From contig NC_053037.3 in assembly GCF_002575655.3 (NCBI RefSeq), positions 251,629,135-251,693,134 of the forward strand: DNA of 64,000 bases. The letters run 5' to 3'. Under the pieces are notes generated by a model, which saw nothing but the letters and a program-made list of their open reading frames with translations, was not told the DNA's origin and did not search any database. The translations under genes were made by a program, and so were the position numbers. Positions 1 through 10,994 of the stretch are shown here, one piece after another (the first letter of the stretch is position 1; each line of letters starts with the position of its first letter). This DNA is from Aegilops tauschii subsp. strangulata. Lineage: Eukaryota; Streptophyta; Magnoliopsida; Poales; Poaceae.

Positions 1-487
1 TATCGCAGTAACTCACTAGGCGACGGTTCCAAATGCCATCGCAGAAACGGGTTAAAAACCGTTTGTATAGCACGATACGGTACTAGTGTCAATACCTGAG
101 AGCCTGGAGGCGGCTTACGAGGCAGGCCAGATGAAGGCCCAAGACCCGAAGACGGTGCGTGACTCGGAGGTGTAAGCCGCCCAATGGCGACTTGCCTAAC
201 AAGGAAAGGCGACTTAGAACCAGGGTCGGTCACGTTGTACGACCTGACCTAGACTCTTGTAAGCCCAGGGCCTCGACCTGTGTATATAAAGGCGAGAGCC
301 TGCGGCGGGTAAACTTAAGTTACAATCAGTCGATAGCTTGGTCAAGCGATTCCGCTCCCTTGTAATCGATACTCAATAAATACAACACAAAGCAGGAAGT
401 AGGCTTTTACCTTGTTGGTGAGGGGCCAAACCGGGGTAAACTCGTGTCTCTCTTCCCGCTCAACCCCTTTAAGCTAATCACTGTAGC
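1..487 (+). mobile_element. LTR fragment of unclassified retrotransposon Z (left part)
   Basis: This looks like the distal part of an LTR that begins left of the window. A TATA-like tatataaa lies near 282, a polyadenylation-like aataaa near 375, and then a stretch (gggccaaaccggggtaaac) of a kind common in grass LTRs. A1 is inserted after 492. The LTR resumes at 5267 and seems to end at an ACA near 5318. No primer site follows, so it is a 3' LTR or a solo LTR. The superfamily cannot be decided from this piece. Confidence 0.5.
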
Positions 488-492
488 CATGG

Positions 493-1472
493 TGATGAGG
501 ACATGACTACCTTGGATACGACCAAAAATATTGCATACATGCATATTTGTTAGGTGATTTCTAGTGCAAACTATTCAATAATCTATTTATGTTATCCAGA
601 ACAAAAATACTTCACACACTTTTGTGTTTTGTCTAATTGCAGGTGTATGGGACATTTGTACAATCCACATATGAAGATAAGGCAAAAGGAGAAGTTTAGG
701 TTTTGTTCAAAAAGTCCTCTCACGTCACTTTTGGGCCAAGAGAAGATATAGTCCAAGTCTCTCACGTTCTGGATTCAGATTCGGACTGCACAGACATACC
801 TGACTCAAAACGCCAACAACATTTTCATACGGACTCCGAATTGGGTGACTCTTTTTTTGTTGGAAAGTAGATTTCATCCTCTTTCCAACCCAATTGGATT
901 CACCTTTAAATTCGTCCGGAGCGTTGAGATATGGACGAAACAATCTGACGCTGCAGCAGAATACGAGTCAAACAACAAGTCCAAAGGTGTTGCATCACCT
1001 CCACTTGGGCCCATGAGCCTTGTACGACCTAGGGTTGGTTTTAGGCTGCCTTGGGACGTCCTCCCACCTCCTTGGCCACCACCCCTTGCTCCTATATAAG
1101 TAGATCCATCTAGTAGCTTTTTCCTTGGGATTTGTTTAGTTAAAAATTAGCCATTGCAACTTCATGTATTTCGTTTGTGTTCAACGACCAGACCAAGACC
1201 GCTGACGGATCCCCACCATTATCAATACTTCATATATATTCGCAATATTCAGATTGCTTTATCATATTCTTGCTTGTTCTTCGATTGCTTGCAGGAATAG
1301 ACCTTCGTGGTCAGGTTGATAGTGCTCCGGCGTGGTCAATAACCTCTCGGAGTTGGTTTAGCGATTGCTAAGGCGCAACGTCGTGCACGTTTATAGTCGG
1401 ATCGTCAAATCGTCTCCACCAAATCGATAGTTATCATCTCATCGAAAGATCGGGACACCCTCGCCTCTATCA
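493..1472 (+). repeat. A1 5' LTR
   Basis: A 980-bp direct repeat of 4285-5261, starting TGATGAGGACATG and ending CGCCTCTATCA. TATATAA lies near 1092-1098. The frame that is open in A2 is broken here by a TAG near 550, where the other copies have CAG, and by a second TAG in the gatatag stretch near 745. The last ~170 bp closely match family B LTRs. Confidence 0.92.
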
Positions 1473-1474
1473 AG

Positions 1475-1483
1475 TGGTATCAG
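1475..1483 (+). other. A1 primer binding site (initiator tRNA-Met)
   Basis: TGGTATCAG begins two bases after the LTR end. It matches the complement of the 3' end of plant initiator tRNA-Met, the usual primer of many plant LTR elements. Confidence 0.8.
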
Positions 1484-1875
1484 TTTTCAGGTTGCTCGGT
1501 GAGAATTTCCAGTTTCCCCTAGATTAGATTTATTTTGTTACCTATTGTCCAAGAAAAAGCCACAAAAAAGTTAGATCTATTCATCCTTATGTCCAAGCCA
1601 GTCTGAGCCTTTGCAATTTTCTTTTCATTGTTTGCATTATTGAATTATCGGTTGCATCGTCGTGTCGAGTTGCTGGTCTTAGTGTCTAGTTCGTTTAGAG
1701 TTTCGAGTTGTGTTCACATTAGTCATGTCGCCACTGCATCGTTATCCCTTCCGCTGTCCACCACGCCATCCATCAATTTCCACCACGTGCTACCCATAGT
1801 TCATTGTCACAATCATAGTTGAGGTCGTTCACATCTTCGCTTGATCCAATCTGCATCTTATCTAGTTTGTCTTGG

Positions 1876-2003
1876 AAAGAGGGAGAGAATACAAGACAGA
1901 GAAAAAAAAAGAGAAAAAAAGAACAAAAAAGTCAAAGAAAAAAAGAGAGAAAGAAAAAGAAAAAAAGTGTGAGGAAAAAAAGTGAGAAGAAACAAAAAAG
2001 AAA
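1876..2003 (+). repeat. Purine-rich (A/G) tract in A1 leader
   Basis: About 130 bp of almost pure A and G, an imperfect array of gaaaaaaa-type units. A2 has a shorter version at 13556-13674. It lies in the untranslated leader and is probably a slippage-prone simple repeat. Confidence 0.8.
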
Positions 2004-2544
2004 ATTCGGATCTATCTAGACTCAATCTCGTAGTTGAATTCGGATTGGAATCTGTTTTGTGCACTGCTCAGTAAAACAGGCATAACTTCCTCATACGAAG
2101 TCCGTTTTGGCTCCGCGAGTACTCAAATGAAAGCTAGTGATGAGGCGCATCTAAATAGTTGCAGAGTCTAGTTCAATATTTGACACCTGAAAATCGTCTT
2201 CTAAATAGGTCTTTTTGCCCTCCGAAGTTCGCGGACACAGCTTATTCCAGTTTTTCAGGCCAGTTTTAGAATTCTTTGACTCCTCATATCAATTCGGAAT
2301 TGAGTGATTCTTTTTGCATTGGAAAGCTTGAGTTAGTAGCATTCTTTGAAAAAAGTTATCAGAAAATTGGCTCAAACTTTTCAAGAGGAAAGTTGGAGAG
2401 AGAGTTGTTGTATATCCTGCTTGGCAGTTGTTTTTCATCATTATCTTTACTGCCGTTGTGATCTTCACTTATATCTTGTTGTCTAGAGCTACTTAGTATC
2501 CTTCATTGATGCTAGTTGTGCTACGCCATGACCTCATTAGTGTT

Positions 2545-2578
2545 CTAGGCTCGCGTCTCTAGTCCGGTCTAGCCTAGG
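2545..2578 (+). promoter_or_regulatory. Conserved inverted repeat in A1 leader (candidate RNA hairpin)
   Basis: CTAGGCT and AGCCTAG can form a 7-bp stem around a loop of about 20 bases. The same structure with nearly the same flanks occurs in A2 (14215-14247) and B1 (29877-29909). In B0 and B4 one base of the stem is changed. It lies in the long leader shared by the A and B families, where a packaging or dimerisation signal would be expected. The function is inferred. Confidence 0.5.
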
Positions 2579-2888
2579 ACCAGCACAGTACCGTCGTTGA
2601 GCGTTTATTCAACATTGCATCTCTGAATTGATTATTGCTAATATTTTGCTACCATATATAGCCAACCCAGCTCCACATATTTCTACACCGTTTATACGTA
2701 CGTTCCCCTGGCAATCGCTTTACTCAATCTTCGGAGTTATTTGACACCGCTGGTTGCCTGTCACCACCTGCTGCTTGGTAAGAACTTGTAAGATATTGAT
2801 ATTTGCTTTACTGTGAGCGCTTTACCACCACATCCTAGTAGTTAATAGGAACATTATTCTTGAATTTTGTTTCTTGTTTCTACTAATC

Positions 2889-4804
2889 ATGACAGGATCT
2901 ATAGTCAATTCATGGGGTTTGTCGATCGTGGGAGACGTGCCATCACCTATGCAAATACCACAACCGTCACGAGAGGTGCACAAACATCCAAATGCACATG
3001 ATCAGGTTAATGTTTCTATACCACCATTTAATGGCCGTTTTAGACCTGCTTTATATATTAAATGGGAGTTTGACTTAAATAATATATTTGCTTCCAATAA
3101 TTTTGATGTACGTAAAAAGTTAAGGTTGCGGTTGGTTCTTTCACTGGTTATGCTGTAGTTTGGTGGAGTGAATATTGTCGGTTACACCCTAATGATATAC
3201 CTACTACTTGGGATGATTTGAAACTTGCCATGCGACATACATTCGTTCCCGCTTATTATACTCGTGACATGATTACAAAGTTGCAACATTTAAAACAAGG
3301 TAGTGACACCGTAACGAAATATTATGATACTTTACAAACTACCTTGCTGCATTCCTCTTTAGAAGAAAGTGAAGAAGATTTTATTGATAGATTTTGGGGA
3401 GGATTAAATCGTGTCATTCAGGAGATACTAATTCATGAAGAGTGTTATCCTATGGACCATTTGTTTCATCTTGCTTGCAAAGCTGAACAGGAAATAAAAC
3501 GACATGTTGCCCACAAGGAGAACAAGCGCGAGATGCACATTCCAAGAGTTGACACGGTTGTCCCTTCAACTACTAAGCATACTATGACAACCACATCCAT
3601 TGTTGTGAGGACTACATCACCTCCACCATGTGACACATCATCACCGAGAGTGCCTACATCATCTGAGTTGATCATAAGAGGTAATGACAAAGGTACTAAT
3701 CTTCCACCTCCACATGAGTATGATGAATGTCTTGTCAATTTAAGTGCACCATGCGGTGAGCTACCCACTACTTTGATCACACCAGCTACTTTAGAGGACT
3801 ACGTTGATGATTTGACTTTGCCATGTGATCAAACAATTTTGAGTGAACCAATTGAATTAACTATCGATGCAAAAGAATCAAGTGAATCAAGGAATAAATC
3901 AGATTTGGATGAAATATGTTTGAAAATAATTGTGCCAATGTTTAATCATTTTAATATGACCTCTAATCTTGGTGATGGTTCATCAATGTTGGGATGGTTT
4001 AATGATAAGCATTGTCAATCTTTTGATATGAATAAGAGCTTCACTTATATGTGCAAACTGAGTTGCAATATTTTCATGCCTTTGACTTCTTTTGATAATA
4101 TATTGGCTTTGCATTTCACGACTTTTGAAGGGTGCTCTTGTATAACTGTGGCACACGTGCACCAAATGAGATCAGTAAAAACGGATGACATATACATATA
4201 CAACGTGTACACCTTGTCTCTTTTGTTAGCCAGATTTCAGATTAAGCAACCCCGAGGACGGCTTTGTTTTCAAGAAGGGGAGGATGATGAGGACATGACT
4301 ACCTTGGATACGACCAAAAATATTGCATACATGCATATTTGTCAGGTGATTTCTAGTGCAAACTATTCAATAATCTATTTATGTTATCCAGAACAAAAAT
4401 ACTTCACACACTTTTGTGTTTTGTCTAATTGCAGGTGTATGGGACATTTGTACAATCCACATATGAAGATAAGGCAAAAGGAGAAGTTTAGGTTTTGTTT
4501 AGAAAGTCCTCTCACGTCACTTTTGGGCCAAGAGAAGATAGAGTCCAAGTCTCTCACATTCTGGATTCAGATTCGGACTGCACAGACATACCTGACTCAA
4601 AACGCCAACAAATTTTTCATACGGACTCCGAATTGGGTGATTCTTTTTTGTTGGAAAGTAGATTTCGTCCTCTTTTCAACCCAATTGGATTCACCTTTAA
4701 ATTCGTCCGGAGCATTGAGATATGGACGAAGCAATCTGACGCTGCAGCAGAATCCGAGTCAAAGAACAAGTCCAAAGGTGTTGCATCACCTCTTGAGCCC
4801 ATGA
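2889..4804 (+). pseudogene. A1 gag, frameshifted copy
   Basis: This is the counterpart of the A2 gag at 14559-16562. The start is taken at the ATG in aatcATGaca; the upstream in-frame TTG is not a likely plant start. An A homopolymer near 3114-3118 is one base shorter than in A2, so the frame breaks after about 75 residues, early in the capsid domain. A long frame resumes in the gag reading (3218 onward). It carries the WGGLNR and HLACKAEQE motifs of the retrotransposon gag domain, then a long unrecognised region, then crosses the polypurine tract into the 3' LTR. A one-base length change in the T tract near 4645 shifts the LTR-encoded tail, which stops at 4804 rather than in the TATA box. 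Confidence 0.8.
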
Positions 4805-5261
4805 GCCTTGTACGACCTAGGGATTGTTTTAGGCTGCCTTGGGACGTCCTCCCACCTCCTTGGCCACCACCCCTTGCTCCTATATAAGTAGATTCATCTA
4901 GTAGCTTTTTCCTTGGGATTTGTTTAGTTAAAAGTTAGCCATTGCAACTTCGTGTATTTCGTTTGTGTCCAACGACCAGACCAAGACCGCTGACGGATCC
5001 CCACCATTATCAATACTTCATATATATTCGCAATATTTAGATTGCTTTATCATATTCTTGCTTGTTCTTCGATTGCTTGCAGGAATAGACCTTCGCGGTC
5101 AGGTTGATCGTGCTCCGGCGTGGTCAATAACCTCTGGGAGTTTGTTTAGCGATTGCTAAGGCGCAACGTCGTGCACGTTTGTAGTCGGATCGACAAAGTC
5201 GTCTCCACCAAATTGATAGTTATGATCTCATCGAAAGATCGGGACACCCTCGCCTCTATCA
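4285..5261 (+). repeat. A1 3' LTR
   Basis: A 977-bp copy of the A1 5' LTR, beginning just after the polypurine tract and followed by CATGG. It holds the end of the gag frame. Confidence 0.92.
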
Positions 5262-5318
5262 CATGGCCTCACACCTAAGTCCTTTCATGAGGGCATCTGT
5301 TGTGACAAAACCACGACA
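5262..5318 (+). mobile_element. LTR fragment of Z (right end)
   Basis: This continues the sequence broken at 487 after removal of A1 and one CATGG. It ends with ggcatctgttgtgac...cacgaca, a plausible ACA terminus. Confidence 0.45.
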
Positions 5319-5835
5319 CATGGTAAAAAAATCGTCCAATTTGAGACAAGGCGCACACATTAATAGCCAACATAATCCTTTTGGAACAAATAGCTGACAC
5401 GTTACTATCGCAAATGGTTGTATTATTTGAACCGTGTGCGTTCCTTCAATATTTTGAATATACTTGATGTTGATTCTAAATAATAGTACATTTGATGTAC
5501 TAACTAGATATTCATAATCTAAGCCATGTTCCAATGTACACTGTGTTTGTCACACAAAGTATAGTGCCCCGCCCACTACATTATGGCAAAAGCCACACAT
5601 TATCACGAATTAAAATAAATTTTCTATATATTATATGTAGGATAACACGTTCATAACCACACCATGCGTACCACCATTATATATATTCATTCATGCGTGC
5701 GTCATTTTAAAACACTATGATATCTTCTTCAAATATCTAAATCCACTTTTATAATGAATTATGATATCTATTCATCTTTTACACCCACACAATCCTCTTA
5801 TCTTTGTAGCTAGTGCTAACTTTCTCTCGTGCATG
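5319..5835. other. Low-copy AT-rich sequence, nothing recognised
   Basis: AT-rich DNA with no convincing coding frame or element boundary. The longest minus-strand frame (ending at 5259) has no motif I recognise and runs into the neighbouring LTR piece. Confidence 0.4.
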
Positions 5836-7085
5836 CACACGCCTGCCTCCCTCTCACCCTCCCTCAACATTCTCTAGCTCCATCGCGCACATTTGTCATT
5901 TCTCTTTAGGTCGTTCACCCACGGTGTGTGTAGGCCCCCAGCTCCTTCTTTCCGGCATACACCGATCGATATACCTCTCTAGCCAGGTGTGCCTTACCAC
6001 AAACACAAGCTTTCCCTCTTCTCTTCTCACCGTCCATGCCCCCCTCTCTCTAATACGGTTCCACGCACATGCACACTCCCACCCCTCTTTTCATCAATCT
6101 CATACTCGCACACTCCTTTCCCCTCGATATAGTAGGCCTCTCGCACCACCTCCTAGCAGCATCCTTCTCCCTCTCTATCCTCCTGTCTAGGCCTTATTTT
6201 CTTCTAACACATGCATGCATGTATACCGATCGATCTCCCTACATATACCTAGGTCGACTATAACTCTTTTTCCCCACACATCGATCGACGTACCTCACGA
6301 GTTATGTCTATCCCTTTCTCCGACAAAGGACGATTGATCTTCCTATGTAGTTACGTCTACTTACCACAGCCATATCGTCCCCCTCATCATTCGTGCATGC
6401 CTCCTGACCCGTCTCTCACACGCACATGCACAGATAGGAAGGCATCCCCTCTCTTATTGATATTGCAGGCGTGCCCTCCGTTTGTCTAGCAGGCCTCTCC
6501 CACCATTTGTGAGAAGCAACTCCACAACCAACCCCTCCGACACTCTAGCTTTGTCTCTCTACCGACCTTATTCCTCTCCTACACATATGCATGGACGCCG
6601 ATCGATCTCCCTCAATACATAAGGTAGGTCTCTATCCTCCTCCACACATATACCAGTCGTTCTAACTCTATAGTTAGGTCTGTGCCCCCCACCCACCCAC
6701 ACACACACCGATAGTCGAACGCTGTAGGTAGGTATCCATGCCACTGAGACAAACTGCACCTCTCCCCTCTCACATTCCAGTAGGCCAGCCACCCTGTATC
6801 TTTGACATGGGCAAACACAAATTCGATGGCACTCTTTATCGTTCGCGCACCCACACACTTCATCCCTGTTTTCGATTCTATCGATATCTCACGCCGATGA
6901 TCCCTCCACTCTCTTCTCGTGGATCGCTCCCTCTATATATGATATATCCAGGCCTCTGTTTCACACATGTTGCATATGTTACATTTTTTTGTTTGAGATA
7001 TCATCGACACATTGCCTCTATTTCGCACAAACCATCTCTCTCTCACACACGCACGTATGTACCTGCACATAAAGAAGAGGTGCAC
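5836..7085. repeat. Pyrimidine-rich, minisatellite-like region
   Basis: Some 1.2 kb of C/T-rich sequence on the plus strand. Short motifs recur at irregular spacing: accgatcgatctccct, cacacatgcatgc, aggcctctc and variants of tacctaggtcg. Open frames here are compositional (Ser/Leu/Pro/His-rich) and have no domain. It looks like a decayed tandem array or low-complexity expansion. Confidence 0.55.
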
Positions 7086-7129
7086 GCATGACACACGTAC
7101 TCACACCTTGTTCCGGCCACACCCGCGCG

Positions 7130-7320
7130 GGTACCCGGTGGAGCTCATTTCTGTATGAAAAGGCAGCCCACGTGATAATTTGACGCGTGTAGCAGTTGTT
7201 TACTTGAAGGAGGGTTGTGTACCACGCGTACACGGAACGAAGTTTGACTTGATGCGTTAGTATTAAATAAAGTTATATTCCTCAATGGCACGTACAGAGT
7301 ACAAAACAATTGTCATCGAG
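7130..7320 (+). repeat. Diverged paralogous repeat, copy a
   Basis: The stretch gagctcatttctgta...gcagcccacgtgataattt...ctcaatggcacgtac is shared with 10570-10735 (copy b). The last part also resembles 25540-25570 (copy c). It is non-coding, with a G-box core (cacgtg) in copies a and b. It marks an old local duplication. Confidence 0.55.
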
Positions 7321-7337
7321 AAAAAAGATATCCGCTC

Positions 7338-7650
7338 CACTATATATACTGGGGCCTGCCTGCAGGGGTTTCTCTCTCGTCACACTATCTCACACAAGGC
7401 GGCGGCGGCCTCTCTCTCTCACCGTTTGTCACTGATCCGGTCGCATCCGTTCGCCGGTGGAAAGGGAGGACGTGCATCGTTTCTCTCTTCGACGGCGTCG
7501 AGGCAGCACGTCCCGATCTGCGGTACCCGTCGTTCTCTCTGACCAAGCTCCGGCGCGGTAGGGTCTTCGCCACTTGCTCGTTGCCGCAGTATGGGCAGAT
7601 CCCACCGGCCACCGCCCTCCTAGTTACATCCTGACGACCCTCAGGTACAG
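7338..7650 (+). promoter_or_regulatory. Possible promoter and leader of an unidentified transcription unit
   Basis: ctatatatac near 7341 resembles a plant TATA box. About 30-40 bp downstream the sequence becomes GC-rich with ggcggcggcgg and CT repeats, typical of grass 5' untranslated regions. A donor-like cag/gtacag lies near 7641, and T-rich intron-like DNA with ttgcaag/cag acceptors follows. The frame 7285-7542 has no domain. This could be a decayed gene start, a non-coding RNA or chance composition. Confidence 0.3.
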
Positions 7651-9120
7651 CTTCCTCCGGCCTTGCTCCACTGCCCATCTTCCCACGTTGCTGCATGTGG
7701 AAAATCCTGCATGTGGATCCCCGTTAGTTCTTTGCTTAAAACGTATCTCGGCCAATGTACTTTCCATCTTGCAATCTCGTCCCAAAACCATTTTTGATAA
7801 ACCACCATGCTACTATCTTTCCCTTATGACATGGAATATGCTTCTTTTTTGTTGGCGTACGTGTCTTCAACTCCTGTCATTGGGCAGTAATTGTTTCCTT
7901 TCTACCTCCTTTTGCAAGCAGGGCTATCCATTTCACCTCGTTGCTATTGCGACCTTTTGGTGAACTGCATAAATCACTTTTTCTTAAGAGTGTTTTGTGC
8001 AGTTCCGCCAAAATGTCACACGGGCAACTTTTTACATTTCTGTGGGACTGCAGAAAGGGAGATAGGTTTTGCTATTCTCCTCATCCAACTACATGCCTAA
8101 TCTTCTCAAACAAGTAGTTAGTCCTAAAGAGAGATCACAGAGGTGATCGGCTTCTATTTGCGTGTGTTATGTTTCATCATCTAGTTCCACTATTGTTGTA
8201 ATCACACTAACTGAATATCTTTGCAAACAGGGATGATCAGCTTGATTTTAGTGGAACTGCATAAAATGATCGAATTGTGATATCCTCCATACACCTCTTT
8301 CTTGGCTACAGAGCTGCGTGAAACTAGCTGCCAACCAATGAACACTGTGCCCAGGAAATGGAGCCATGCTTACGAACAACATCGATCAATTATATTTTTT
8401 CTTTGTTTGTACACCTTCTCACAACTTTCTCTTCAGTTGTGACGTGAATATTGGCGCTGATCCGCAAACCATTGAGATGCATTAGCAGCCATGGTAGTTT
8501 CATTTGTATTCGATGGAATGTTGTAATGCGACAATCTTGAGGCAAGAGGACACATGAATCCTAAGTTGAAACCTTTTTTTTCTGAGGGAACCAAAGTTGA
8601 AACCTTCATAGCATTACAGTACAATTTCATTATGCTGGAAAATTATGCGTACATATAATAAAATCCTGAAAGATTGATAGCAATGCTAGAAACAATTCAA
8701 CTCCATTTCGCCAACATGTGGGACATCCTTTATCCGGCTCCACCTGCCATGCAGCAATATTGAGTGCACAACTGCAGGGGATATTCACCCCGGTCGTTGC
8801 GCCACAGTAATAATGACTAGTGAGCAGTCAAATCACAGATCCCCACCTTCGCCACAGTAAGTTGCTCGGACAAACTAGCCATCATTTCTCTCTTTGTTGA
8901 ATCTGTTGGTACTCCAATATTCCCAGAATAATAAGTTGCTCGGGCGAAGCAACCATCACTTCGCCTTTCCCACAGTAAGTACTACCTCCTTTTTTATTCT
9001 AGAAACCACCACACGCGAGTATTGGACGGTAGCAGCACAACAAAGTGTACTAGCACTACTCAATACAAAAATCGAAACCAACCAATGAACTACTAGATGG
9101 TGAGCGTTTGCTAGTTTCAT
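7651..9120. other. Low-copy sequence, no gene recognised
   Basis: T-rich, intron-like sequence without a recognisable coding frame. Near 8711-8755 a ccaacatgtgggacat segment resembles parts of paralog copies b (near 10390) and c (near 25468). Near 8805-8975 the motif cacagtaa with gttgctcgg recurs three times, a small imperfect local duplication. Confidence 0.35.
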
Positions 9121-9123
9121 GTA

Positions 9124-9692
9124 CTCCATCTGTCCATGTATATAGGGCTTAATGCATTTTCGGAGACTAACTTTGGCACTGTTTGGATCCATGGGTTAGA
9201 GTTAGTTTGAGCTAGCTGGGGCTCAAATAGCCCTTGGAGCAAGTTGCACCTAACCCACCAAAAAAAAACTATCCCACCCAAGAGGTGCTAATTGGAGCTA
9301 GTTCTCATTGGGCCCACTGAAAAATCACTTTTCTCTCTCTATCCCGCTAGCCAAGTGGTGCTAATTGGAGCTAGTTCTCATGGGGGGCACTGAAAAATCA
9401 CTTTTCTCTGTCCATCAAGTGCATTTATTGTCAATCTAACCCTGTCATCCAAACACCTCTTTGGCTAGAGATAGTTCAGGGTTAGTCATGAGTTAGTCTA
9501 ACCTCTAGCTAAGTTAGAGTATCCAAATAGGAGCAGTATAGGACATGCAAGTTGCTCAAAGCATATCGTCAATTTCATACATGAAAGGATCTTCGAATGA
9601 TATAATTTTCAAATTATATAAAATCTTATCAATAGTCAAAGGCAACCTCGAATAATACATTAGGCCCTATATACACGTATGGATGAAGGGAG
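9124..9692. mobile_element. Stowaway-like MITE carrying a nested insertion
   Basis: The termini are inverted: ctccatctgtccatgtatat... on the left, and the reverse complement ctcccttcatccatacgtgtatat... on the right. The similarity continues for about 45 bp. Both ends are flanked by TA (9122-9123 and 9693-9694), the Tc1/mariner-type target duplication. Without the nested element it is about 210 bp. It has no coding capacity. Confidence 0.7.
9175..9534. mobile_element. Nested MITE-like element inside the Stowaway-like MITE
   Basis: It interrupts the host MITE. The ends are imperfect inverted repeats: ggcactgtttggatc at the left, and gctcctatttggata as the reverse complement of the right end. 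A segment around gtgctaattggagctagttctcat...ctgaaaaatcacttttctct is duplicated in tandem (about 9285-9340 and 9355-9410). I could not fix a clear target duplication, so the superfamily is open. Confidence 0.5.
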
Positions 9693-9694
9693 TA

Positions 9695-10134
9695 GTACTA
9701 ATGGCAATGCATGCATGCATGCATGTGGAATACTATAGTATTAAACAAGAATGTTTTACATGCATTGGTTAATTATATCTTAGTTATGGCACTTTAAAAT
9801 TTAATGCACAAAACAAGAACGGTTGACGGGATTAGAAGAAAGCAAAGCGCCTTTTTAGCGGGGATTTTCATCATTCTATGAAGGTGCAAAACCAAGTGTT
9901 ACTACTACACCAAACAAGTTCAAAACGAGAATCTGGACACACTCACGGCATGGCACGCCTGTCTCGTTTGGTCCGTCGGTCAAAGCGCTTCCTCTTCTTG
10001 GCATAATAATAGGGTACAGTAATTTTTTTAGAATGCCGTTGGCATGTCGCTAACATGTGGGAGCAAGTGATGAGTTAACCGACCTCACTAGACGGCAAAA
10101 TCGCCGGCCCGCCGCACTTTGAGAGAGACGAGGA
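9695..10134. other. Low-copy sequence, nothing recognised
   Basis: It includes a short (atgc)n run near 9706-9725. No frame or element boundary is visible. Confidence 0.35.
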
Positions 10135-10763
10135 GCGAGAAGCGATACGGGTTGGTAAATACTAGAGCTAGGTGTCGCACGGAGGCCAAGAAATATGGTG
10201 ATAGCGTAGGTGGGCCATGTATGATGTAACTACACTGGGCTACCAAGTTTCGGACTCTTCCAATCTACTTTGGAGAAGATTGGGTAGATTTTATATCGCT
10301 GAATATAAAATATTAAGAGTCCAGCCGCTCCACCGCGAGGTTTCTTGCTCCTTCTCGGTTGTCGGAAAGCGTTCTTCTAAGTTTTGCCGACACGTGGGAC
10401 ATTCAGCATCCAGGTCCACATGTCATGCAAGAAAATGGAGTTAAGTATAGTAGGAGAGACTCACCAACGGTCACGAACGTAGGTGGAGTACATGCACGAA
10501 TCACCTGAAAAAAAGGAATACGAGCACGAGGAGAAGAGTTTCAAGCGCCGACGTAGGTACTCTTTGCCTCTTACACGGTGAGCTCATTTCTGTACGAAGA
10601 GGCAGCTCACGTGATAATTTGGCGAGTGTAGTAGTTGTTCATGAGAACCACGCGTGGACGAATCAAAGTTCGATCATGATGCGGTGGCGTGTTTTTTATA
10701 AATTAAGTTATTCTATTCGATGGCACGTACCCAACATTAATGGAACGTGAATCGTGCATGCAC
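10135..10763 (+). repeat. Diverged paralogous repeat, copy b
   Basis: Collinear with 24287-25632 (copy c). Shared blocks include gagaagcgatacggg near 10138, attttatatcgctgaat near 10290, ccgctccaccgcgaggtt near 10323, catgcaagaaaatggag near 10425, and cgatggcacgtac near 10719. Copy c has about 900 bp extra between the first two blocks. The sequence resumes at 22434 after a MITE and element C. It is non-coding as far as can be seen. Confidence 0.65.
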
Positions 10764-10766
10764 TGA

Positions 10767-10994
10767 GGCCCTGTTCTGGATGGAGGAACAAAAAACGTAG
10801 GATTAGACTAAAACAAAGGAAATGGAAAGGAACTGACATGCATAACAGAGGAAAGGAGAATGTTGAATAGACATGCAGAGTAGTCGTTCGGGATACAGTA
10901 AAAGAATCCACGGGAAACTAACTCATATGGGCCCCTCTCGTGATTTTAAAATATTAATAGATCAAATCGTGTCTCAATTTTTCCGTATGTGGGC
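10767..10994. mobile_element. Tourist-like MITE, left half
   Basis: It begins GGCCCTGTTCTGGAT. The right half (22201-22430) ends with the inverted counterpart ...GGACAGGGCC. The flanks are TGA on the left and TAA on the right. The paralogous site without the MITE (near 25601) has TCA, which suggests a TNA three-base duplication of the PIF/Harbinger (Tourist) kind. Element C is inserted in its middle. Confidence 0.65.

Larger units (their letters stand above)
493..5261 (+). mobile_element. A1: non-autonomous GAG-only LTR retrotransposon, full length
   Basis: Two LTRs with TG...CA ends (493-1472 and 4285-5261) flank one gag-like frame. The 5-bp target duplication CATGG is exact (488-492 and 5262-5266). 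A primer site for initiator tRNA-Met starts two bases after the 5' LTR, and a purine tract (aagaaggggagga) abuts the 3' LTR. There is no protease, RT, RNase H or integrase, so any movement needs enzymes in trans. The structure fits the TR-GAG class of non-autonomous elements. The two LTRs differ at clearly more sites than those of A2, so A1 is the older insertion. Confidence 0.9.

Noticed and set aside
5259..5534. Minus-strand 91-residue frame
   Set aside because: It starts in unique DNA and ends in the Z LTR; no similarity recognised.
7285..7696. Small proteins in both strands around 7285-7696
   Set aside because: Compositional frames over a GC- and CT-rich stretch; no recognisable motif.
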